A stretch of 38,500 nt of DNA from Glandiceps talaboti (taxonomy: Eukaryota; Hemichordata; Enteropneusta; Spengelidae), in NCBI RefSeq assembly GCF_964340395.1, contig NC_135551.1, positions 5,744,463 through 5,782,962 of the forward strand, in the 5' to 3' direction. Both the position numbers and the translations under genes were made by a program. This document shows, one piece after another, positions 35,837-38,500 of this stretch. How positions within the stretch are numbered: the first letter of the stretch is position 1; each line of letters starts with the position of its first letter. The notes below the pieces were generated by a model. That model ran no database searches, was not told where the DNA came from, and worked only from the letters and a program-made list of their open reading frames with translations.

Positions 35837-38500
35837 CATACATACATACATGTACATACATAGTTAGTTAGTTAGTTATTTTATTCACTGTACTTTTTAG
35901 ATGTAGATACACAAAACCCAAGGCAATGGCACCGCTAACATAAATTTAACACACTAAAGTAAAAGTCGATAAGTACAGAGGGTCAACCAAAGGCAGATGG
36001 CACATAATTATATTACATGTAACAGTTCAGACCTGGAGTCAAAGAACACTGAAAATTTAAACACTTCGGATTTACGACAGTGTATATGGACATTTTCATA
36101 TATGGATGGCGGACAAGCTATAAAGCAGTTTGAGATTATCTATGGTCGTAGATTTTAAGAATATCTGATGAGATTTTGACCATGGTAACAATATCCGTTT
36201 TACAAAAAAAAGTCTTTTAATGAAACAAAGCTGACACCGGTTGGCTTGTCTTATATGATCTGATTGTGGACAATTTAGTATTACATCAGCCTCATTTGTA
36301 CCTCGCCACAACTACAAATACGTGCTTCACGTGGTGTAATTCGCCGACCGGATCGTGAACAAGCTGGGGCACAGAGTGGTCGCGGGTGTATGGCGCATAT
36401 ATTGACATTGAGACTGTTGATAGACTATGCAAAATCTAAACGAATTAAAATCTTTATCACATTCGTGGAATTTTCTAAGGCCTATGATAAAGTCCCCCGG
36501 GAATCACTTATTCAACTTTTACGTGTCATGGGATGTGGCAGTCTTATGGTCACGGCTATTGCCACTCTGTATGCAGAAACAAGATTCATTTTAGGTCTAG
36601 CAACCATCGTTGCATGTATTGGGGTACGGCAAGGCTCGCCTATGAGTTGCTTTCTATTTACATTATATGTAAATAACATAATTCGTGATTTGAAGGCCAA
36701 GTGCGGAAATGATGGGTACCTACAATGGCTTCACTCTCTCCTCCTTATGGATGATACTATACTTCTTTCCACTACTAGAGATATGTGCATCAGGAAGGCG
36801 ACTATACTAGCTGAATTCTGTAATCGTTCAGGAATGGTTATAAATCAAGGAAAGACAATGTTTATGGTGATAAATGGATCGGATGCAGATAAGGTTGCCA
36901 TGACAATCGGTGACCTGAAAATTCAAAATTGCGACTCGTATGTTTACTTGGGCGCCACTTTCACACAAGACGGAAAAGTTGCTACTGCTGTTGATGAACA
37001 ATGCAGATCTAAGCAATGTCACCTGTGGAAATACATCGCCTTTGTGTTAAAGAAGATTGATTTTCCATTGTGGATAAAGAAAAAGGTTCTCGAGGCCGCG
37101 TTGTTGTCAGCGATATTATACAGCTGTGAGACGTGGCTTTATAATGGATACCTCCTGGCAGAAAATATGTACATTACCTCGATCAAAGCTATGCTATGCT
37201 AGGTGTGCGTAAATCATCACCGAATTATATATGCTTACTTGAGATAGGACTACCTACATTGAAACAGCGTATTCGGTCAACGCAGAAATAAATTCATCAG
37301 TAAACTTGTACAGGAGCGTGCAACCGTTCGGTGTAAACCACTTTTCTAATCGTCGATAAAAAATCACATCATAAACTTTAGCCAGTGACATACATACATA
37401 CATACATACATACATACATACATACATACATACATAACATTTGTCATACGAATAGTAACATTGGTTATAGCAACAATGCCTTTTGCCATAGCAACATTAA
37501 TGTGGACGGTTTAACAATAACATTAATAGGAACAGTAACATTTGTTATTGCAAAAGTAACACTGCCATGATAGAAACATTACCATAGACCATAGCAACAA
37601 TAACGTTGGCCATGGTAATAACAGACGTGTCTACCTGTTATCCCAATAATTATGTAACTTACAATGGGAAATTTTAATAAATGTAGTTTATACTATTACT
37701 AAATGATATTGGTATTGCTTCGATAATGTGATCAAGTAGGCAATTATGGGTTATTAGATCACTTCTTTACGAAACAGACAATGTACAATTCAGCCTTTCT
37801 CTTTTCCTTTCCTTGTGAATAAATACTAAAATTAAACTTACTTCGTGCCTCCTTGCTGAGTTCTTTTAACTTTTCGTCCAAATCTGTGGTTCTGGTTGGA
37901 TTGCATCGTCTTGTAACAACGGAGACGTTATATAGGGCCAGTTGATCATTCAGGTTACGAAAGACGATGTACGGCCAACCGATGGTCGATTCGACACCCA
38001 GAATCCCTACGTGTCTCCATCCATACAGTCGTACGAGTGAGACCAATGATTTCACGTCTTTCAATGCTGGTGACGATACACGGCTGAAAGTGTCATAAAT
38101 TCTTTTGTCAGACAATACTTCAGATCTTGCTACATAGCTTATCATTGGGATGTTCCACTCCGAAGCAAGTAAGGCACAGGCCTCGGCATCTGTTGAACAC
38201 GGTGGTCCGATGCCCCCGTAGACATTGTTGTTCGTCACTTCGCGGACAAATTCACCCAGACATAGTTTACCGTTGTCGCACATGCTATCAGCAATGGTAA
38301 AATTTAAGGTGATGTTTGGAAAGTTGACTGTATCCGCATTGATTCGGTTACAGGTAACCTTCATTGCGGCTCCAATCTTCTCTGCCCGAAATGGTGCTCC
38401 TTGATAGCTAGTGATGAAGAACGACAAAGGGTACATTGTCGTCTCTACGTACATTACACTCAAAATACTCGATAGGAGCACGAAAAGCGAAAAGGCAGAT
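11827..38500 (-). CDS. NPR-like receptor guanylate cyclase gene (20 exons, 5' end beyond window)
   Basis: Single-pass plasma-membrane receptor that should make cGMP from GTP on binding an extracellular ligand. Coding exons: 38500-37842, 28727-28603, 24941-24765, 24502-24367, 23447-23211, 21721-21558, 21280-21158, 20381-20304, 19977-19873, 19105-19034, 18289-18121, 16667-16512, 16143-15969, 15548-15408, 14592-14469, 14318-14250, 13876-13702, 13233-13135, 12588-12497, 11922-11827. All introns are GT-AG and every phase matches, giving 1056 visible codons plus a stop (human NPR1 is about 1060 residues). Layout by visible residue: signal peptide 1-18, ligand-binding domain to about 440, CGFHNELC juxtamembrane motif, TM 448-471, kinase homology 540-790, coiled coil 795-835, cyclase 843-1036. 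Catalytic residues D865, E905, D909, C977, N984 and R988 are all present. The ligand is unknown. The start codon lies past 38500. The family assignment is firm; orthology to NPR1, NPR2 or an invertebrate-specific receptor is not resolved. Confidence 0.95.
11923..12496 (-). other. Cyclase intron 19
   Basis: 574 bp. It contains the intronic copy of the tandem duplication and a (GT)n-G13 tract around 11960-11986. No exon seen. Confidence 0.8.
12395..12503 (-). repeat. 55-bp tandem duplication spanning the exon 19 splice donor
   Basis: Copy 12395-12450 and copy 12450-12503 share AACAGTTGCC, GAATGTGTGTACTACAA and a CTTA..TTTCATG end. In gene sense the second copy contains the real exon end and donor (CATGAAA|GTAAGT). 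The first, inside the intron, carries a decayed duplicate (CATGAAAAATAAGT) without a GT. Confidence 0.8.
12497..12588 (-). CDS. Guanylate cyclase exon 19: catalytic domain C-terminal part
   Basis: Too short to stand out by length. It reads [19 protein letters not shown] then [12 protein letters not shown] (995-1025), matching family 'A.kIHvS..T...L...GgyE...RG.V.mK'. Acceptor TTATTGCAG, donor GTAAGT; phase 2 entry and phase 0 exit agree with both neighbours. The last bases and donor lie inside a ~55-bp tandem duplication. Confidence 0.93.
12667..12945. repeat. Compound tetranucleotide microsatellite in cyclase intron 18
   Basis: Ordered blocks of (ACAG)n, (ATAG)n, (ACAG)n, (CTGA)n and (CCAA)n fill half of the 546-bp intron. 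The frames rich in Ser-Val-Cys-Leu are artefacts. Confidence 0.97.
13071..13076 (-). terminator. AATAAA just beyond the exon 18 read-through stop
   Basis: If the exon 18 donor is not used, the frame runs 17 codons to TAA (13084-13082), and a canonical AATAAA follows after only 5 bases. This would be a ready-made alternative 3' end inside intron 18. Whether it is used is unknown. Confidence 0.35.
13135..13233 (-). CDS. Guanylate cyclase exon 18: catalytic core
   Basis: G|GG gives Gly, then [20 protein letters not shown] and [12 protein letters not shown] (963-994). C977 is the purine-recognition Cys; N984 and R988 are the transition-state residues. The donor CAAG|GTGGGA is weak. It is supported because G|CT joins in phase to exon 19 to give Ala-Leu-Arg-Ile-His, as in other family members. 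Reading through the donor gives 17 more codons and a stop at 13082. Confidence 0.94.
13702..13876 (-). CDS. Guanylate cyclase exon 17: catalytic domain
   Basis: Encodes [34 protein letters not shown] and [10 protein letters not shown] (904-962). E905 is the guanine-specificity Glu and D909 the second metal-binding Asp. RIGIHTG is invariant in the family. Acceptor TTGACAG, donor GTACAA, phase 1 exit. Intron 17 (468 bp) shows nothing notable. Confidence 0.97.
14250..14318 (-). CDS. Guanylate cyclase exon 16: catalytic domain
   Basis: A 23-codon exon, [23 protein letters not shown] (881-903), matching the family 'vv.LLNdLYt.FD.ii...DVYK'. Acceptor CAAACAG, donor GTAGGA, phase 0 both sides. Intron 16 (373 bp) shows nothing notable. 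Confidence 0.96.
14469..14592 (-). CDS. Guanylate cyclase exon 15: start of catalytic domain
   Basis: CA|A gives Gln, then [20 protein letters not shown] and [21 protein letters not shown] (840-880). FFSDIVGFT carries the first metal-binding Asp (865). Acceptor TTTACAG, donor GTACAA, phase 0 exit. Intron 15 is only 150 bp. Confidence 0.97.
14968..15306. mobile_element. Foldback element (family E), copy 1, in cyclase intron 14
   Basis: Terminal inverted repeats of about 45 bp. The left end reads AAAAGTGGTCATATGAGGAT then TGAGTATTTATTTTGGATTT. The right end, reverse-complemented, reads TAAAGTGGCATTAGGATTGG then GTATTTATTTTGATTTTT. The rest of the 815-bp intron shows nothing else. Confidence 0.8.
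15408..15548 (-). CDS. Guanylate cyclase exon 14: coiled-coil dimerisation linker
   Basis: Encodes [40 protein letters not shown] and LYKMLPQ (793-839). 'N.LEk.aNNLEeiV.eRT..L..EKkktd.LLy.mLP' is the conserved signalling helix of membrane guanylate cyclases. Acceptor TTTACAG, donor GTATGA, phase 2 exit. Confidence 0.96.
15969..16143 (-). CDS. Guanylate cyclase exon 13: end of kinase-homology domain
   Basis: G|AA gives Glu, then [39 protein letters not shown] and [14 protein letters not shown]. It matches the family 'eii.rv....PFRP...L..cW.E.P..RP.F..i' segment closing the pseudokinase. Acceptor TTAACAG, donor GTATGT, phase 2 exit. Intron 13 (420 bp) shows nothing notable. Confidence 0.95.
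16512..16667 (-). CDS. Guanylate cyclase exon 12: kinase-homology C-lobe
   Basis: The split codon A|GT gives Ser, then [40 protein letters not shown] and [18 protein letters not shown] and [13 protein letters not shown] are strong family signatures (APE and DvySFG). Acceptor CCCGGCAG, donor GTAATG, phase 1 exit. Intron 12 (368 bp) shows nothing notable. Confidence 0.95.
16668..18120 (-). other. Cyclase intron 11
   Basis: 1453 bp containing the family C foldback element (17018..17409). No other feature was recognised. Confidence 0.8.
17018..17409. mobile_element. Foldback element (family C) in cyclase intron 11
   Basis: Terminal inverted repeats of about 33 bp: GCTAAAATGATGTAGG-TTGG then TGTTTCAC-CATG at the left, with the same sequence in reverse complement ending at 17409, differing at two bases. 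392 bp, no coding capacity. Confidence 0.85.
18121..18289 (-). CDS. Guanylate cyclase exon 11: pseudo-catalytic loop
   Basis: Encodes [36 protein letters not shown] and a variable tail to KYM (626-681). The kinase HRDLKxxN loop is replaced by HGKLKSSN (638-645), so the catalytic Asp is absent, while DFG is DYG (658-660). This is typical of the pseudokinase domain of receptor cyclases. Phase 1 exit at GTAAGT. Intron 10 (744 bp) holds one imperfect hairpin near 18740-18767. Confidence 0.95.
19034..19105 (-). CDS. Guanylate cyclase exon 10: kinase-homology C-lobe
   Basis: A 24-codon exon reading [24 protein letters not shown] (602-625), matching NPR1 '[24 protein letters not shown]'. Acceptor ATCTGTAG, donor GTGAGT, phase 0. 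Intron 9 (767 bp) contains an ATG/GAG triplet tract near 19301-19359 and is otherwise unremarkable. Confidence 0.95.
19301..19359. repeat. ATG/GAG triplet microsatellite
   Basis: TGA units with two ATAATG interruptions followed by five GAG units, in cyclase intron 9. Confidence 0.9.
19873..19977 (-). CDS. Guanylate cyclase exon 9: kinase-homology N-lobe and hinge
   Basis: Encodes [20 protein letters not shown] then [15 protein letters not shown] (567-601), a near-signature match to the family 'vrHeNLn.FiGac...pni.i...YC.rGSLQ'. Acceptor TCGGCAG, donor GTAAGT, phase 0 both sides. Intron 8 (326 bp) is unremarkable. Confidence 0.96.
20304..20381 (-). CDS. Guanylate cyclase exon 8: kinase-homology N-lobe
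   Basis: Encodes [26 protein letters not shown] (541-566). VAIRKV aligns with NPR1 VAVKRV, so an Arg occupies the position of the beta-3 lysine. Acceptor TTCATCAG, donor GTGAGT, phase 0 both sides. Intron 7 (776 bp, 20382-21157) holds a 15-base poly-C run near 20608 and a 14-base poly-G run near 20796, and no other signal I can support. Confidence 0.93.
21158..21280 (-). CDS. Guanylate cyclase exon 7: juxtamembrane Ser/Thr-rich segment
   Basis: The correct phase 0 frame reads [20 protein letters not shown] then [21 protein letters not shown] (500-540). The longest open frame here is a different, non-coding one. It matches the glycine/serine-rich, phosphorylatable segment before the first kinase-homology strand of NPRs. 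Acceptor CTTACAG, donor GTATGG. Confidence 0.9.
21459..21482. repeat. 24-base poly-C run in cyclase intron 6
   Basis: Uninterrupted C homopolymer; its length is likely polymorphic or imprecisely assembled. Confidence 0.95.
21558..21721 (-). CDS. Guanylate cyclase exon 6: transmembrane helix
   Basis: Encodes residues 445-499. A 24-residue hydrophobic run ([24 protein letters not shown]) is followed by a basic stop-transfer (RKYKYEQ), then [15 protein letters not shown], the linker to the kinase-homology domain. The acceptor is TCTTGTAG and the donor GTATGT; it ends in phase 0. Intron 6 (277 bp) contains a 24-base poly-C run. Confidence 0.94.
21884..21931. repeat. (TA)n microsatellite
   Basis: About 48 bp of alternating TA with two interruptions. 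Confidence 0.95.
22452..23097. mobile_element. Inverted-repeat element (family D) with hammerhead-like core in each arm
   Basis: Arms of about 120 bp are reverse complements: CATGAAAGCTTTC, GACAGCCTTGAGTC and CACAATTAG at the left recur inverted at 23012-23075. In both arms, next to CTAATTGTGAA, there is a TGATGA segment, a GAAA...TTTC hairpin and then GAAA. Penelope-like elements are known to carry hammerhead ribozymes in terminal repeats that may be inverted; that identity is inference here. Confidence 0.65.
23211..23447 (-). CDS. Guanylate cyclase exon 5: membrane-proximal ectodomain
   Basis: Encodes [20 protein letters not shown] ... [24 protein letters not shown] (366-444). The glycine-rich 'G.tG...iD.nGDR' strand, the 'WPGG..PP.d.P.CGF.ne.C' signature and its juxtamembrane cysteine pair are hallmarks of natriuretic-peptide-type cyclases. 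Phase 2 entry after a CAG acceptor, phase 1 exit at GTAAAA. A palindromic transposon copy sits about 120 bp upstream in intron 4 (919 bp). Confidence 0.94.
23569..23947 (+). mobile_element. Palindromic foldback transposon (family A), copy 2, in cyclase intron 4
   Basis: TTACAATC-GCAGACATCAGACC at the left pairs with the reverse complement ending at 23946. Arms of about 150 bp share ATGGCC, TTTGATAAGAAC and CAAATGAATTGGACTAAT with copy 1. The centre (CATGTACATGAAATGGCAGG) is the reverse complement of the copy 1 centre. It lies about 120 bp upstream of the exon 5 acceptor. Confidence 0.82.
24367..24502 (-). CDS. Guanylate cyclase exon 4: ectodomain
   Basis: Encodes [20 protein letters not shown] through [13 protein letters not shown] (321-366), the NPR 'FHDGLLLY...G.NITQRMWNRSFQG' region. 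The acceptor TTTGCCAAG is followed by an exon starting GTGAGT, which itself looks like a donor but is coding here because phase and homology continue through it. It ends in phase 1. Confidence 0.92.
24765..24941 (-). CDS. Guanylate cyclase exon 3: ectodomain
   Basis: Encodes 59 residues (262-320) starting [20 protein letters not shown] and ending NLTHVSM, with an N-glycosylation sequon. It corresponds to the AFQAAKIITY...EFL region of NPRs. The acceptor is TTACACAG and the donor GTAGGC is weaker than its neighbours; phase 0 on both sides. Intron 3 (262 bp) holds nothing notable. Confidence 0.92.
24942..28602 (-). other. Cyclase intron 2
   Basis: 3661 bp. It contains a G-rich run near 26320-26356, a 47-bp spaced direct repeat near 26787/26834 (GATCAATATA.CCC.ATACAG), and the family E element at 27819..28142. 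No exon recognised. Confidence 0.7.
27819..28142. mobile_element. Foldback element (family E), copy 2, in cyclase intron 2
   Basis: Left end CATATCGATGAGAACTGGGT then ATTTATTTTGAGGGAATTTT. The right end, reverse-complemented, reads AAAGTGGCCATATCGATGAG then AAACTGGTATTTATTTAGGA. It shares its terminus with the element at 14968..15306. Confidence 0.75.
28603..28727 (-). CDS. Guanylate cyclase exon 2: ectodomain
   Basis: Encodes residues 220-261. The split codon A|TT gives Ile and continues the previous exon as [21 protein letters not shown], matching the NPR segment that follows a basic residue with a beta strand (VIYICSSPDAFR-like). The acceptor is CTTTCAAG and the donor GTAAGT; it ends in phase 0. 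Confidence 0.92.
29650..29920 (+). mobile_element. Probable 3' fragment of a retroposon with (ACAG)n tail
   Basis: The segment ending TGCATCAAATTTTGTTGACT, GGTTTTGGGAAAAGATGACA and then about 13 ACAG units resembles the common invertebrate non-LTR 3' end, where a conserved 'caaatttngttga...tttgg..a..tgacacagacag' runs into a tetranucleotide tail. The 5' limit is uncertain. Recognition is from general familiarity, not alignment. Confidence 0.45.
30274..30370. repeat. Pyrimidine-rich (CCTTG/CCATT)n tract
   Basis: Irregular five-base units CCATT, CCTTG and CCCTT. Confidence 0.85.
30692..30989. mobile_element. Foldback element (family F), intact
   Basis: A perfect 17-bp inverted pair: ACGGAAATCAAGCTATA at 30692-30708 and its complement at 30973-30989. 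The match extends weakly on both sides. 298 bp, no coding capacity. Confidence 0.8.
33141..33320. mobile_element. Small GC-richer foldback element (family G)
   Basis: Ends CCAGGCGCACACTAGAG and CTCATGTGTGCGCCATG are imperfect inverted repeats around a GCGCACAC core. Richer in G+C than its flanks. 180 bp, non-coding. Confidence 0.65.
33561..33724. repeat. Compound (CATA)n-(CA)n-(ACAG)n microsatellite
   Basis: About 14 CATA units, a short CA/TGCA section, then about 20 ACAG units. The Thr/His/Asp/Arg-rich frames are artefacts. Confidence 0.97.
35776..35878. repeat. (CA)n, (CATA)n and (GTTA)n tracts
   Basis: CA repeats to 35805, about 11 CATA units to 35850, then GTTA units. Lies about 430 bp before the reverse transcriptase remnant. 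Confidence 0.95.
36279..37349 (+). pseudogene. Decayed non-LTR retrotransposon reverse transcriptase
   Basis: RT domain of a LINE-type element inside cyclase intron 1, antisense to it. Family motifs in order: [42 protein letters not shown] (motif A), [18 protein letters not shown] (motif B), [10 protein letters not shown] (motif C), then [12 protein letters not shown] and [12 protein letters not shown]. The homologous frame begins upstream of the first ATG at 36390, so that ATG is not the true start. Motif A has Glu where the catalytic Asp is expected. A tandem 5-bp duplication (ATGCT at 37191 and 37196) shifts the frame to a stop at 37200. Homology resumes as [18 protein letters not shown] and, after a second shift near 37290, as [12 protein letters not shown]. 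The 5' ORF, endonuclease and most of the 3' end are absent. Clade not assigned. Confidence 0.85.
37388..37436. repeat. (CATA)n microsatellite after the reverse transcriptase remnant
   Basis: About 12 CATA units starting about 40 bp beyond the last RT homology. It could be the element's 3' tail or part of its target. Confidence 0.95.
37842..38500 (-). CDS. Guanylate cyclase exon 1 (partial): signal peptide and distal ligand-binding domain
   Basis: The frame is open to the window edge and no ATG precedes the hydrophobic run ([18 protein letters not shown]), so this is the tail of a signal peptide with the start codon outside. It encodes the first lobe of the ANF-receptor fold: cysteines at 50, 74, 80, 101, 108 and 199, the motif [20 protein letters not shown], and N-glycosylation sequons at 62, 66 and 191. 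It ends in phase 1 at a GTAAGT donor after KELSKEAR. Coding the first ~210 residues in one large exon resembles vertebrate NPR genes. Confidence 0.93.

Larger units (their letters stand above)
28728..37841 (-). other. Cyclase intron 1 (9.1 kb)
   Basis: The longest intron, placed after the signal peptide and first ectodomain exon. It holds a retroposon tail, the family F and G foldback elements, several microsatellites and an antisense reverse transcriptase remnant. No additional exon was found, and exons 1 and 2 join directly in phase. Confidence 0.8.

Overview
This window is eukaryotic. Its genes are split by GT-AG introns, coding density is low, and the DNA is AT-rich with many microsatellites and inverted-repeat elements. 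Receptor guanylate cyclase and TMEM35B/DoxX-like genes, together with this repeat style, suggest an invertebrate metazoan, probably marine (deuterostome or lophotrochozoan). The sequence alone does not settle the phylum.

The main gene is on the minus strand (38500 down to 11827). It is a natriuretic-peptide-receptor-like membrane guanylate cyclase, and I could resolve 20 coding exons. All exon phases join without a frameshift or stop and give 1056 visible codons; only the start codon lies beyond the window edge. In order it encodes a signal peptide, an ANF-receptor ectodomain, one transmembrane helix, a kinase-homology domain, a coiled-coil linker and a catalytically intact cyclase domain. 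The last two exons (12497..12588 and 11827..11922) are short and easy to miss. Without them the gene appears truncated at a stop just after exon 18.

The left part holds two TMEM35B-like (DoxX-type four-helix membrane protein) genes arranged head to head. A plus-strand gene (7379..7477 joined to 9053..9355) is complete at 133 codons. On the minus strand only the first exon (3159..3257) of a paralogue is visible. Both first exons are exactly 33 codons and end in phase 0 after a Met. The plus-strand gene and the cyclase gene are convergent, about 2.5 kb apart, and a 25-bp minisatellite begins just after the TMEM35B-like stop codon.

Introns and intergenic DNA are packed with non-autonomous foldback (MITE-like) elements: 186..571 and 23569..23947 (one family, opposite orientations), 1668..1844, 14968..15306 and 27819..28142 (one family), 17018..17409, 22452..23097 (both arms carry a hammerhead-like core), 30692..30989 (with a solitary end at 11071), and 33141..33320. 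Intron 1 of the cyclase also holds a decayed non-LTR reverse transcriptase (36279..37349) flanked by (CATA)n tracts. No CRISPR array, rRNA or convincing tRNA gene was seen.
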